A stretch of DNA of 64,000 nucleotides from Nocardia sp. NBC_00508 (GCF_036346875.1 NZ_CP107852.1:4836001-4900000); one strand, 5' to 3'; positions 32,014 to 41,212 are shown, counted from the stretch's first letter. Numbers and translations: made by a program. The notes: generated by a model not told the origin, from the sequence alone.

Positions 32014-33162
32014 TCACCGTGCGTGCTCTTCGAAGAAGTGCCGGTTGCGTTCGGCGTCATCGTGCGCGCGCTGCCCCGCCAGTTGTTCGAGCACCTCGGT
32101 GGCCAGCACGCCACCGCGCACGGCACCGGCATCGTCCACTGCCACGCCGATTCCGGACGGCGAGGAGATCGCGGCGTCCAGTGCCTGGCGCAGGTCACCG
32201 GCCGGGGTGAACAGTGAGCCGCCCGCCGACACGCTGTCGGTGAGAGCGCGCCCGGCGCGCAGACCCTCGACACCGGTCACGTCCACCCAGCCGAGCGGCT
32301 TACCCGCAGCGTCGACCACCAGTACCCACTCGCCCTCGTCCAGCCGCAGTGCGGTGACCTCGTCCGCCGCCGCGGTCCGGATCTCGTGCAGCGGAACGTC
32401 GTTCGCGGCGCGGAAGGACAGCCCGCGGTAACCGCGGTCGCGGCCGACGAAGTCGGCGACGAAATCGGTGGCGGGCTGGGCGAGCAGATGCCGCGGCGGG
32501 TCGTATTGCTGCAGCACACCGCCGCGGCCGAACACCGCCACCCGATCGCCGAGCGTGATCGCCTCATCGATGTCGTGCGTGACGAACACGATGGTCTTGT
32601 GCAATTCGGCCTGCAGTCTTTGCATTTCGACCTGCAACTCGGCGCGCACCACCGGGTCGACGGCACTGAACGGCTCGTCCATCAGCAGAATCGGCGGGTC
32701 CGCCGCCAGCGCGCGGGCCACGCCGACGCGCTGCTGCTGCCCACCGGACAGCTGCGCCGGGTAGCGACCGGCCAGCGACCGGTCCAGGCCCACCCGGTCC
32801 AGCACCTCGAGCGCGGCGGCGCGGGCGGCGCGGCGCGAGTCGCCGCGCAGCACGGGCACGGTCGCCACATTGTCGACGACCGTCCGGTGCGGCAGCAGGC
32901 CACCGCTCTGGATGACATACCCGATGCCGAGGCGAAGACGTACCGGATCGAGCGTCGAAATGTCCTCTCCGGCAATGCTGATCGTGCCGGAACTGGGGAC
33001 GATCATGCGGTTGATCATCCGCATCGAGGTCGTCTTCCCGCAGCCGGAAGGGCCGACGAACACGGTGAACGAACCGGATTCGATGCGCAGGTCGAGGTCG
33101 GCGACGGCGTGTGTGCCGTCCGGATAGGTCTTGCTGATACCGGAGAACTCGATATCGGACAA
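32014..33162 (-). CDS. Osmoprotectant ABC transporter ATPase with CBS domains (OpuCA/ProV-like)
   Basis: 382 residues. Walker A GPSGCGKTTSMRMINR near residue 37, signature LSGGQQQRVGVARAL near residue 138, Walker B ILLMDEPFSAVDP near residue 160, switch His in FVTHDIDEA near residue 193. The tail after residue 270 holds two CBS-like repeats (VLVVDAAGKPLGWVDVTGV; IGVAVDDAGAVRGGVL), which in OpuA-type transporters sense ionic strength or c-di-AMP. TTG 33162 is preceded by GGAGGG at eight bases and is preferred. Lies 13 bp after the binding-protein gene. Confidence 0.92.
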   Translation of the reverse strand: MSDIEFSGISKTYPDGTHAVADLDLRIESGSFTVFVGPSGCGKTTSMRMINRMIVPSSGTISIAGEDISTLDPVRLRLGIGYVIQSGGLLPHRTVVDNVATVPVLRGDSRRAARAAALEVLDRVGLDRSLAGRYPAQLSGGQQQRVGVARALAADPPILLMDEPFSAVDPVVRAELQVEMQRLQAELHKTIVFVTHDIDEAITLGDRVAVFGRGGVLQQYDPPRHLLAQPATDFVADFVGRDRGYRGLSFRAANDVPLHEIRTAAADEVTALRLDEGEWVLVVDAAGKPLGWVDVTGVEGLRAGRALTDSVSAGGSLFTPAGDLRQALDAAISSPSGIGVAVDDAGAVRGGVLATEVLEQLAGQRAHDDAERNRHFFEEHAR

Positions 33163-33175
33163 CGGTTTTCCCTCC

Positions 33176-34156
33176 CTAGCCGACCGGCTTGTTCAGCCCC
33201 TGAGCGGCGACCCAGGCCGCGGCGGCGGCCTTCGGCTCGGTCTTGCTCGTGCCGGAGACGGCCTCGTTCAGTTTGATCAGTTCCGCGGTGGTGAGTTCGG
33301 CCGACACCGCGTTCAGCGCGGCCAGCGCCTTGTCCGACTTCTTCGCCGCGTTGAACAGCGGGACGACGTTCTGCGCGGGGAAGTTGTGCTTCGGATCCTC
33401 CAGCACCACGAGGTTGTTCTGCGCGATGGAGGGCGAGGTGGTGAAGATGTTGGCCGCGGTCACCTGGCCCTCGACCAGCGCGCGCACCGTGGCCGGGCCG
33501 CCGCCGTCGGCGATCGGCACGAAGTTGTTCGCGGCGATGTCGAGGTTGTAGTTCTTCTTCAGGCCGGGCAGGCCGCCGGGGCGCTCCTGGAATTCGGCGG
33601 GCGCGCCGAATTTCACCTCGGCCGAGTGCGCGGCCAAGTCGCCGATGGTGCGCAGGTTCCAGCGTTCGGCGGTGGCGCGGGTGACCACGACGGCGTCGGA
33701 ATCTTCGCCGGGCGCGGGCGTGCCGATGGCCAGGCCCGAGCCGAGTGCCGTGCCGAGCGCGTTGTCGATGTCGGCGGCGCTGGTGGCGGTGGCGTTCTTG
33801 TCCAGGTACTGCAGCAGGTTGCCGGTGTACTCGGGAATCACCGAAATGGCGCACTGCCGTACCGCCGGGATGTAGGCTTCGCGACTACCGATGTTGAGCT
33901 TGGTGTCGACGGCGAATCCGTTGACGCGCAACACCTCCGCGTACACATTGGCCACGGTTTCGGACTCCGGGAAGTTCGCCGAACCCACGACCAGCCCGTC
34001 CCCCGAACAGTCGCCGCTCGCGGCGAGCGGATCGGAATTGCCACACGCGGACAGGACCATCGCGACGGCGAGGGCCGCGGCGGCGGCGAGGACACGAGCG
34101 GCACGCAACACGACGCGCCGACGCCCGGCGGCGTCGAAGGTGCGGGTGGATTTCAC
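33176..34156 (-). CDS. Osmoprotectant-binding lipoprotein (OpuCC/ProX-like)
   Basis: 326 residues. Signal peptide with Arg-rich n-region and lipobox LSAC (MVLSACGNS), so the mature protein is a diacylglyceryl-anchored lipoprotein. The body begins GLVVGSANFPESETVANVYAE and contains CAISVIPEYTGNLLQYL, the aromatic-box region of OpuCC family members, and LIKLNEAVSG near the end. GTG 34156 follows GAAGGGAC. It delivers quaternary amines to the two permeases. First gene of the operon and divergent from a second binding protein at 34293. Confidence 0.92.
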   Translation of the reverse strand: MKSTRTFDAAGRRRVVLRAARVLAAAAALAVAMVLSACGNSDPLAASGDCSGDGLVVGSANFPESETVANVYAEVLRVNGFAVDTKLNIGSREAYIPAVRQCAISVIPEYTGNLLQYLDKNATATSAADIDNALGTALGSGLAIGTPAPGEDSDAVVVTRATAERWNLRTIGDLAAHSAEVKFGAPAEFQERPGGLPGLKKNYNLDIAANNFVPIADGGGPATVRALVEGQVTAANIFTTSPSIAQNNLVVLEDPKHNFPAQNVVPLFNAAKKSDKALAALNAVSAELTTAELIKLNEAVSGTSKTEPKAAAAAWVAAQGLNKPVG

Positions 34157-34292
34157 GGGAGTCCCTTCCGGCAAGACGGCGGTGCGCGGTCTCGGTGCCG
34201 AGCGGCCGCCGGTACATTCTGGGTGTCCATACTGCCCGCTTCCAGGTTTTTCCGTTGCCTGAGTCGAATCGTCGGAGAGTTGGTGTCGCCGG

Positions 34293-35186
34293 ATGGTGTT
34301 GGCCGCGTCACAGCGGGTACTGGCCCGATTCCTGGTCCTCGCGTCGGTCGCACTGGTCGTATCCTGCGGGAACGACCAGCCGGGGCCCTCGATCACCGTC
34401 GGGGCGGGCGATTCGGCGGAGTCGGTGGTGCTCGCCGAAATTTATGCGGGCGCGCTGGCGCGGACCGGTGTACGGACGGCGGTCGCGCCGCGTCTGGGCG
34501 GTCGAGCGGACTACCTTGCCGCCCTCGACGCCGATCGGGTCCACGTGGTCGGCGAGCACAGCGGCGCGCTGCTGGCCCATCTCGACGAACACGCGACCGC
34601 TCGCCCGCCGAAAAGGGTGGCCGACGCGTTGAGCGCCGCGCTGCCCGAAGGGCTGGTGATCTCCGACATCGCCGACGGCGCCGATCTACGGCCGCGGGTG
34701 GTGCTCACCACGGAGGCGGCGGCGCGCGACAAACTACGGTCCGTCGGCGATCTCGCCTCCCGTTGCCGTGAGCTGACCGTAGGTGTGGCGTCGATGCCGG
34801 GCGTGCTGCCGCGTCCGGCCACGCTCAATCGCGTCACCGGGTGCGCGTTCGCGTCCACTGTGGCATTCGCCGATCCGGCCGCGCTGCGAAAAGCATTGCT
34901 GGACGGGCAGATCCAAGCCGGTCTGCTGACCGGTCCGCCCGAGCTCGCTCCGGGCGCGACCGATGGGCTGACCGTGCTGTCCGACGACGACTACGCCGTG
35001 CCCGCCGAGAACGTGCTGCCGTTGTTTCGCAAAGGGCTGCTCGACGAGCGGCAGATCAAGAAACTGAACTATGTCGCGGGTGAGCTGACGACCGACGAAC
35101 TGGCCGCCATGATCCGGCGAGTCCGGGAGGACGGCGTCGCGCCGGGCGACGTGGCCCGCGGCTGGTTGGACGAGCACGCTCTCTAG
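34293..35186 (+). CDS. Orphan OpuC-type substrate-binding lipoprotein
   Basis: 297 residues. Lipobox VVSC (ALVVSCGND) after a hydrophobic signal. ITVGAGDSAESVVLAEIYAGAL parallels the NFPESETVANVYAE start of the neighbouring binding protein, and VHVVGEHSGALLAHLDEHA replaces the VIPEYTGNLLQYL aromatic region, with loss of the Tyr. C-terminal ENVLPLFRKGLLDERQIKKL also matches its neighbour. It is a diverged paralogue, divergently transcribed with a 136-bp shared promoter, and has no permease of its own; it probably feeds the same transporter with a different ligand or acts as a sensor. Confidence 0.85.
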   Translation: MVLAASQRVLARFLVLASVALVVSCGNDQPGPSITVGAGDSAESVVLAEIYAGALARTGVRTAVAPRLGGRADYLAALDADRVHVVGEHSGALLAHLDEHATARPPKRVADALSAALPEGLVISDIADGADLRPRVVLTTEAAARDKLRSVGDLASRCRELTVGVASMPGVLPRPATLNRVTGCAFASTVAFADPAALRKALLDGQIQAGLLTGPPELAPGATDGLTVLSDDDYAVPAENVLPLFRKGLLDERQIKKLNYVAGELTTDELAAMIRRVREDGVAPGDVARGWLDEHAL

Positions 35187-35670
35187 CCGATCCGTCGCGC
35201 TGCCGCCTGTTCAGCATCCGCTCCGGTTTCGTGACCTGGTCTTCTTCCGGCAACGGGTTGCGTTCGATGTCGCCCGCGCGGGTGGCCGTAGATCAATTCG
35301 CCAGGGAGTTCGGGATGCCACGAACTCGTCTCGGCGGTGGTGCACGGAAGATGTCGGAAATCGCGCGATAGATGTCGCCTCCGACACTGCCTCAGCGGCA
35401 ATCCTCGGCCTAGGCTTCTTGTCAGGCCCTCGATCGGGCCACCGGAAGCGAAGCCACGCAGTACACACTCCCGCGCCAGCAACGGCGCTGGTGGAAGGTC
35501 GCCAACGATGTCGGCCTTGCGACGGGAGCTGAATCGAGAGGCCATCGAGACTCGTATCTCGATGGCCTCTCGTCGTGGGTTCGGCTGAATGGGTTGGCGT
35601 GGCCGCGCCGGAGATGATGTGTTGCCGATCACCGCGGGGGTAGAGCCTTGTCGGCCGCCCGCTCCACGCG
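35187..35670. other. Gene-free stretch with hairpin
   Basis: About 480 bp with no convincing coding frame. It contains the 16-bp perfect inverted repeat described separately and, at its right end, the PadR operator. The motif GATGTCG recurs several times without clear periodicity. Confidence 0.4.
35535..35572. terminator. Perfect 16-bp inverted repeat (bidirectional terminator or element end)
   Basis: CGAGAGGCCATCGAGA (35535-35550), loop CTCGTA, TCTCGATGGCCTCTCG (35557-35572). No mismatch in 16 pairs. No T-tract on the plus side. Its distance of 350 bp from the upstream stop argues for caution about a simple terminator role. Confidence 0.55.
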
Positions 35671-35692
35671 GTATATTCCGTATGGAATATAC
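35671..35692. promoter_or_regulatory. PadR operator palindrome
   Basis: GTATATTCC (35671-35679), GTAT, GGAATATAC (35684-35692): perfect 9-bp arms, AT-rich in a GC-rich context. It lies about 100 bp upstream of the PadR gene and is the obvious candidate for autoregulated repression of the padR-exporter operon. Confidence 0.75.
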
Positions 35693-35794
35693 GGTACGGA
35701 GGATGTCGGCGCTCGGAGCTACCGTTCGGGTCGAAGGGGCGGGCTCGGCGTATCCGTCAAGGGCCGGACGAATGATCGACGGAGGTGACGACGC

Positions 35795-36490
35795 ATGGGC
35801 CAAGCACCGGTGACGCCGTTGGCGATCGCTGTGCTCGCGCTGCTCGAGGAACGACCCATGCATCCGTACGAGATGTATCAGACGCTGATCTCCCGGCGGG
35901 AGGACAAGCTGGTAAAAGTGCGGCCAGGATCGCTGTACCACACGGTGTCCCGGCTGGCCGACCAGGAATTGGTCCGTGCGGAGGGCGTCGACCGGGCGGG
36001 TAACCGGCCAGAGCGCACCACCTACCGGATCACCACGCGTGGCAGGGACGCGCTGCGCAACCGTATCGCCGAGATCGTGCGGCAACCCATCCCCGAGTAT
36101 CCGGTCTTCCCTGTGGCGCTGGGGGAGCTGCACAATCTGCCCAAGCCAGAGGTGCTCGCGCTGCTGCGCGAACGGATCGGTGAGCTGGAAATCGAACTGG
36201 CCGACTCCGACATGTTGATCACGTGGGCCGAGCAGCGGGCCGTCCCGCGTCGCTACTGGATCGCCCTGCCGTTCACCCGGGCCATGCTCGCCGCCGAAGC
36301 CGCCTGGGTCAAGGAGTTCGTCGCCGAATTGGACAGCGGCGCACTCGAATGGGAGGACTTCGACCCCGAGACCGGCGCGCGCTCCGAACCGAGCGGCGCA
36401 CGTCCGGCCGTCGCCTCCACCGCCCGGCCACCGGCGCCGGACGGTGCCGTGGCGAACTCCGTCACGAGTTTTTCGGATGATCCGAGTTAG
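35795..36490 (+). CDS. PadR-family transcriptional regulator
   Basis: 231 residues. N-terminal winged helix: TPLAIAVLALLEERPMHPYEM with YQTLISRREDKLVKVRPGSLY and HTVSRLADQELV, then RTTYRITTRGRDAL; the R-x-x-Y-R-I-T-x-x-G wing is the PadR signature. The C-terminal dimerisation coil (LLRERIGELEIELADSDML) is longer than in PadR-s1 proteins and ends in a disordered Pro/Ala/Ser tail of about 45 residues. Located 11 bp upstream of a DHA2 exporter, so it is inferred to repress the exporter until a drug or metabolite binds. Confidence 0.92.
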   Translation: MGQAPVTPLAIAVLALLEERPMHPYEMYQTLISRREDKLVKVRPGSLYHTVSRLADQELVRAEGVDRAGNRPERTTYRITTRGRDALRNRIAEIVRQPIPEYPVFPVALGELHNLPKPEVLALLRERIGELEIELADSDMLITWAEQRAVPRRYWIALPFTRAMLAAEAAWVKEFVAELDSGALEWEDFDPETGARSEPSGARPAVASTARPPAPDGAVANSVTSFSDDPS

Positions 36491-36501
36491 GAACGAAATA
36501 C

Positions 36502-37989
36502 ATGTCCACCCAACGTAATCCGTGGCCGGCGCTGGTCGCGCTGGTTGTCGGATTCTTCATGATCCTGCTGGACATGACGATCGTCGCGGTCGCCAATCCG
36601 GCGATCATGACCGACCTGCACGCCGACATCTCACAGGTGATCTGGGTGACCAGCGCCTACCTGCTCACCTACGCCGTGCCGCTGCTGGTCACCGGCAGGC
36701 TGGGTGATCGCTTCGGCCCCAAGAACATCTATCTGATCGGCCTGGCGGTGTTCACCGTGGCGTCGCTGTGGTGCGGCGTGTCCGGCAGCGTCGGCATGCT
36801 GATCGCCGCCCGCGCCGCACAGGGTGTCGGCGCCGCGCTGATGACGCCGCAGACCATGGCCGTGATCACCAGGACGTTCCCGCCGGACCGGCGCGGCGCG
36901 GCCATGGGGCTGTGGGGCGGCGTCGCGGGCCTGGCCACGCTGGTCGGCCCGATCCTCGGCGGCGTGCTGGTGGACGGACTCGGCTGGGAATGGATCTTCA
37001 TCGTGAACGTCCCGGTCGGTGTGGTCGCCTTCGCACTGGCCGTCTGGCTGGTGCCCGCGCTGCCGACGCATGAGCACAAATTCGACATTCCCGGCATGCT
37101 GCTCAGCGGCGTCGGCATGTTCCTGCTGATATTCGGCATCCAGGAAGGCAACAGCTACGACTGGTCGCCGCGCATCTGGCTGATGATCGGCGCGGGCCTG
37201 CTGGTGCTCGCGGTGTTCGTGGTCAATCAGGCCCGCAACACCGGTGAGCCGTTGTTGCCGCTGGGTCTGTTCCGCGATCGCAACTTCGCGCTGTCAAATA
37301 TCGCCATCGCCGCGATGGGCGCGGCGGTGACCTCGCTGATGGTGCCGGTGTACTTCTATCTGCAAGCCGTGCGGGAGATGTCGCCGACCAAGTCCGCGCT
37401 GGTCTTCGCGCCCATGGCGATCGTGACCGGCGTCGCGGCCCCGCTGGTCGGCAAATTCGCCGACCAGCTGCACCCGAGGGCGGTACCCACGGTCGGCTTC
37501 GGCCTGTTCGCGGTCTCGGTGTTCTGGTTCTCGGCGATGATGGAGCCGGACTCGTCGCTGGTCTGGTACCTCGTCGCCGCAGGATTGGCCGGATTCGCCA
37601 ACGCCTGTATCTGGGCGCCGCTGGCAGCGACCGCCACACACAACTTGCCGGTGCAGCAGGCCGGTGCGGGCGCGGGTGTCTACAACACCACCCGCCAGGT
37701 GGGTTCGGTGCTCGGCAGTGCGGCGATCAGCGCTCTGATCGCGGCGAGAATGACAGCGAACGACCTCGGCGGCGGCGGTCAGGTCTCCGAAGGAGGCGCG
37801 GGCCAAGGCCCGATCCCGGACTTCGTGAAGGACGCCTTCAGCACCGCCCTCGGCCAGTCCACCCTGCTCCCCGCAGGCGTCCTGCTGATCGGTGCCATCG
37901 CCTCGGCACTGTTCATCCGCCACGGCCAATCCGCTCCCGCTGGCGCACCGTCCCCGGCGGAACCGGCCAAGGCCGATCTCAGCAGCTGA
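36502..37989 (+). CDS. DHA2-family (EmrB/QacA-like) MFS multidrug exporter
   Basis: 495 residues with about 14 membrane helices. Motif A-like LVTGRLGDRFGPKNIYLIGL near residue 65, motif C GLATLVGPILGGVLVDGLG near residue 150, and the helix-1 motif FFMILLDMTIVAVANPAI with the membrane Asp characteristic of DHA2 exporters. Proton-driven efflux of hydrophobic or cationic compounds. A Gly-rich loop (NDLGGGGQVSEGGAGQ) lies before the last helix. Same operon as padR. Substrate cannot be predicted. Confidence 0.93.
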   Translation: MSTQRNPWPALVALVVGFFMILLDMTIVAVANPAIMTDLHADISQVIWVTSAYLLTYAVPLLVTGRLGDRFGPKNIYLIGLAVFTVASLWCGVSGSVGMLIAARAAQGVGAALMTPQTMAVITRTFPPDRRGAAMGLWGGVAGLATLVGPILGGVLVDGLGWEWIFIVNVPVGVVAFALAVWLVPALPTHEHKFDIPGMLLSGVGMFLLIFGIQEGNSYDWSPRIWLMIGAGLLVLAVFVVNQARNTGEPLLPLGLFRDRNFALSNIAIAAMGAAVTSLMVPVYFYLQAVREMSPTKSALVFAPMAIVTGVAAPLVGKFADQLHPRAVPTVGFGLFAVSVFWFSAMMEPDSSLVWYLVAAGLAGFANACIWAPLAATATHNLPVQQAGAGAGVYNTTRQVGSVLGSAAISALIAARMTANDLGGGGQVSEGGAGQGPIPDFVKDAFSTALGQSTLLPAGVLLIGAIASALFIRHGQSAPAGAPSPAEPAKADLSS

Positions 37990-38031
37990 GCCCTCGGTGA
38001 TGCCCGTCCGGAGAATGTTGGTGGGCGGGCG

Positions 38032-38658
38032 TCAGCGTGTCAGCATGCCGAGTCGAGTCCAGTCGATTTTGATCTCGATCGGCACATCGATCACGGTCTG
38101 TGAACCGGTCGGCTCCAGCTTCATATGCGGTCGGTAGTGGCCGAGCACATGGTCGAGTACGTAGATCTCGATCGAATCGACGCGATTATTCGACACCCAG
38201 ACAATCCAGTACCACGGGATCCCGGCCAGCGCATACTCCGCGAGCTTGTCGGCCGTGTCCACACGCTCGGTGCCCGGTGAGACGACTTCGACCACCAGTT
38301 TGACCATGGAAGCGGGCAACGGCCGAAGTTCGGGCGGGGCGCATTCGAACAGCGCAATGTCCGACCGCCGAATTGTCACCCTCGGCAACTCCCACAGCAG
38401 CACGTCGAAATCCAAATCGACGTCCAAGCAGCCATCGCGGTATCGACTGACGTGAGCTTCGGCAGCGGTCTCGACAAAGTCGGCTATCCGGCGAGCGGAC
38501 TTCTGATGCGGCCTCGTAGGCGACTCCGCCCGAACGGCTTCCCCATTCACCACCTCCACCAAGCGGCAGAAATCCTCGGGAAGCTTCTTCCAGATCTCCA
38601 ACGTGATCGGCGCCGGCTGCAGGTTCTCCTCCCGCGCCCAATCCAAAACTTCGGACAT
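38032..38658 (-). CDS. Uma2-family PD-(D/E)XK nuclease-fold protein
   Basis: 208 residues. Uma2 pattern: EDFCRLVEVVNGEAV near residue 25, HQKSARRIADFV near residue 48, RRSDIALFECAP near residue 90 (catalytic Asp of the fold), VKLVVEVVSPGTERVDTADKL near residue 110 with the ExVSP(x)4-8D signature and DKLAEYALAGIPWYWIV. These proteins are abundant in cyanobacteria and actinomycetes and remain uncharacterised; a nuclease role is presumed. ATG 38658 follows GAGGAGG. It is convergent with the exporter and not obviously linked to a partner. Confidence 0.85.
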   Translation of the reverse strand: MSEVLDWAREENLQPAPITLEIWKKLPEDFCRLVEVVNGEAVRAESPTRPHQKSARRIADFVETAAEAHVSRYRDGCLDVDLDFDVLLWELPRVTIRRSDIALFECAPPELRPLPASMVKLVVEVVSPGTERVDTADKLAEYALAGIPWYWIVWVSNNRVDSIEIYVLDHVLGHYRPHMKLEPTGSQTVIDVPIEIKIDWTRLGMLTR

Positions 38659-38759
38659 GGCCCCCTCCTCGAACGGCCGACGACCACCGGGCTCGCTCGA
38701 TCCTATCCGGTCGACAAAGCGTTCATTGCCTGCCACTACGAGACCATCCGAGATGCAAG

Positions 38760-40400
38760 TCAACCCACGCGGACGGTGATCGAGGGATGGCCGGTGGCGC
38801 CGTCGGGGATGACATCGCGGTGTTCGGCGGTCTGGGTTTCGCCGGTGCCGTCGATGGCGCGGGCGCGGATGGTGTGCGGGCCTGCGGGGGCGTCCCAGTC
38901 GAAGATCCACTGGCGCCACGTGTCGATGGACTGTTCGTCGGACAGGCGGGTCTGTTGCCATGGGCCGTCGTCTATCTGGACCTCGACGGCGCGGATGCCG
39001 CGGTGCTGTGCCCACGCAACGCCTGCGATGGGAACCCGACCCGGCGTGAGGCGCTTGCTGCCGCGTGGGGTGTCGATGCGGGTGCCGGTCTTGATCGGGC
39101 CGAGCGCCGACCAGCCGCGACGGGTCCAGTAGGCGGTGGCGCGATCGAAGCGGGTGACCTCCAGTTCGGTCACCCACTTCGTGGCCGAGACGTAGCCGTA
39201 GAGGCCCGGCACGACCAGACGCGCCGGGTAACCGTGTTGCACGGGAAGGGGTTCGCCGTTCATGCCGACCGCAAGCAGGGCGTCGCGTCCATCGGTGAGC
39301 ACAGCGAGGGGAGTGCCCGCGGTCCAACCATCGGTGCTGTGTGATAGCACCATGTCGGCATCCGGGTGCGGGCCCGCTTCGGCGAGTAGCTGGTCCAGGC
39401 GGTAGCCGAGCCAGCGCGCGTTGCCGATCAGGTCGCCGCCGACCGGATTCGACACGCAGGCCAGGGTGATCAGGCGTTCCTCCACCGGCCGATGCGCGAA
39501 ATCCGCCCAGCCGAGCCAGATTTCGCGGTCGACCATGCCGTGGATGCGCAGCGACCAGTCATCCTTGGACACTTGCGGCACGATCAGTGCGGTGTCGATT
39601 CGGTAGAAGTCGTCGTTGGAGGTCAAATACGGCGTCAGTCCGGGTACGCGCAGATCCGCACCGGGCGCTAGTGGCATAGCGGGTGCGGTCGGCTCCGGCA
39701 ATTGCACCGCGGCCCGTTCACCCGACACGTCCCGCCGCCGCAGGCCCAGCAGCCGCCCGCCGATGCCCGTGACCACGGCCAACCCACCGGCTACCAACAG
39801 CCCTTGCAAGACCTGCCGCCGCTCCGGGCTGGAGTTCCTGCGCTCCGTTGCGTCGGATTCGTTTCCGGTCTGGCGGATTCCGCGGTCTTGCGAATCGGTC
39901 GACCGAGCCGCTGGAAGTTCTGCCGCGGCCGAAGCGCCCGCCGCATCGGCCTGCGCGTCGGAGGATGCCTGTTCGGCCATTCGGTCGATGCGGTGGGTCA
40001 GCACGCGCAGCGTGTAAATGCCAATGGCGACGCCGATGACAGTCGGCAATGCACCGCCAACTCCCGTCCGCGCCACGGCTACACCTGCGGCGATCACGCC
40101 GAAGGCGGCGAACAACCATGATCCCGCGGTGCGCGTCCCGCGCTCGGCCGCTCCCGCCAGCCCGGCGACGAGCGCGGCGAGGACGCCCATGATCAGATAC
40201 AGCACGGCCTTGTCGTTCGTGCCGAATGTGGTGATGGCCCACTCGCGCAAACCGTCGGGCGTGTGGTCGACCACGGCCGAGCCGAGGGCATTGAGCGGGG
40301 CGCTGTCCGCGCCGAAGAAAGCCGCGAGCAGTTCGGCAATGCCCAGCGCCAGCCCCGCCGAGACGATCCCGGCCACCACCCGCAGTCGCAGCACGGCCAT
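38760..40400 (-). CDS. Membrane-anchored molybdopterin-dependent oxidoreductase (sulfite-oxidase fold)
   Basis: 546 residues. Four N-terminal membrane helices (about 5-140), a Ser/Ala linker, a fifth hydrophobic segment near 190-210, then an oxidoreductase domain. Seen: RIDTALIVPQVSKDDWSLRI, ITLACVSNPVGGDLIGNARW in which the Cys is the likely molybdenum ligand, HGYPARLVVPGLYGY and a C-terminal Mo-co dimerisation domain (VAWAQHRGIRAVEVQIDDG). The typical partner heme subunit (YedZ-like) is absent. The catalytic domain should face the periplasmic side. Substrate unknown; sulfite or protein methionine sulfoxide are family precedents only. Confidence 0.88.
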   Translation of the reverse strand: MAVLRLRVVAGIVSAGLALGIAELLAAFFGADSAPLNALGSAVVDHTPDGLREWAITTFGTNDKAVLYLIMGVLAALVAGLAGAAERGTRTAGSWLFAAFGVIAAGVAVARTGVGGALPTVIGVAIGIYTLRVLTHRIDRMAEQASSDAQADAAGASAAAELPAARSTDSQDRGIRQTGNESDATERRNSSPERRQVLQGLLVAGGLAVVTGIGGRLLGLRRRDVSGERAAVQLPEPTAPAMPLAPGADLRVPGLTPYLTSNDDFYRIDTALIVPQVSKDDWSLRIHGMVDREIWLGWADFAHRPVEERLITLACVSNPVGGDLIGNARWLGYRLDQLLAEAGPHPDADMVLSHSTDGWTAGTPLAVLTDGRDALLAVGMNGEPLPVQHGYPARLVVPGLYGYVSATKWVTELEVTRFDRATAYWTRRGWSALGPIKTGTRIDTPRGSKRLTPGRVPIAGVAWAQHRGIRAVEVQIDDGPWQQTRLSDEQSIDTWRQWIFDWDAPAGPHTIRARAIDGTGETQTAEHRDVIPDGATGHPSITVRVG

Positions 40401-40467
40401 GGCATCGAGGCTACTGCCGAACCGCTGGCCGGATTGTGACCATTCGATGACGTGCGGCAGTCCGCGG

Positions 40468-41136
40468 CTATCCAGCGAACTCGTCGGCGAGGGTATTCCA
40501 GAACATCAGCTCGTAGCTCTGGAACAGCCGCGAGTACGTCCGGGCTTCGTCCGGGTCGAGCCGCCCGGAATCGAGACCGGCCTGTACCGCGGCGAGTGCT
40601 TTCTCCTCGATCTCAGTAGCGTCGGCGGTGTAGAAGTCGAAGAACGCGCACGCGTCGTCGTCGAAGCCATAGTGCTCGCGCATCCCAGCGGCGACCGCCT
40701 CGCAATACCGGCCGAAGGCGGCGAGATTCGTGTACAACGCGGCGATGACCGCAGCGGCGGCGCCGTTGAGCGCCAACCACGCCATGAAGGCCGGATACGC
40801 CTGGCAGCCCGGCCGCGGTTGCTGGGCGCCGGTGTCCGGACCGGCCGCCGCCACCAGACCGTCCAGCAAGTGGTGCGCCTGTTGCTCGCCCGGTGCGAGC
40901 GCGCTGAAGAAGGCGCGGGCGTGTGGCTCGTCGGCCCGCGCGGCCAACGTATGGACGCTGCGCCAGTCGCTGTCGGTGATGCGCAGTTCCTCGGCGGCGA
41001 TGGCCGCCAACGTCGCTCGGGGCGCCGTGCCTGCCGCGATTCGCGGGACGAGGCGGTTGTCGTCGTATGGCGCCAGCTCTGCCCGGATCCGGTCGAGCAG
41101 TGCACGTGCGGGCTGTGTCCGTTCCGATCTCGTCAT
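40468..41136 (-). CDS. TenA/heme-oxygenase-fold helical protein
   Basis: 222 residues, nearly all alpha-helical. RLVPRIAAGTAPRATLAAIAAEEL, FFSALAPGEQQAHHLLDGL and YTNLAAFGRYCEAVAAGMREH recall the helical bundle of TenA/THI-4 and PqqC proteins. The active-site Cys and Tyr of true thiaminases are not clearly positioned, so thiamin salvage should not be assumed. It is separated from fadD15 by a strong terminator and from the molybdoenzyme by 67 bp. Moderate confidence in the fold, low in function. Confidence 0.6.
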   Translation of the reverse strand: MTRSERTQPARALLDRIRAELAPYDDNRLVPRIAAGTAPRATLAAIAAEELRITDSDWRSVHTLAARADEPHARAFFSALAPGEQQAHHLLDGLVAAAGPDTGAQQPRPGCQAYPAFMAWLALNGAAAAVIAALYTNLAAFGRYCEAVAAGMREHYGFDDDACAFFDFYTADATEIEEKALAAVQAGLDSGRLDPDEARTYSRLFQSYELMFWNTLADEFAG

Positions 41137-41212
41137 CGCAAACCTCCGGTGTCCTCGACGATGTCGGCTCCGATTGGGTCGACAAGCCTGCCTCCCTGCC
41201 CTCGCACGCGAA

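Noticed and set aside
35183..36133. 316-residue minus-strand frame over the padR upstream region
   Set aside because: Runs through the PadR coding region and the operator; no protein-like motif.
37999..38030. Imperfect hairpin between the exporter and the Uma2 gene
   Set aside because: GATGCCCGTCC and GGGCGGGCGTC pair only 9 of 11 and the loop is long; too weak to list as a terminator.
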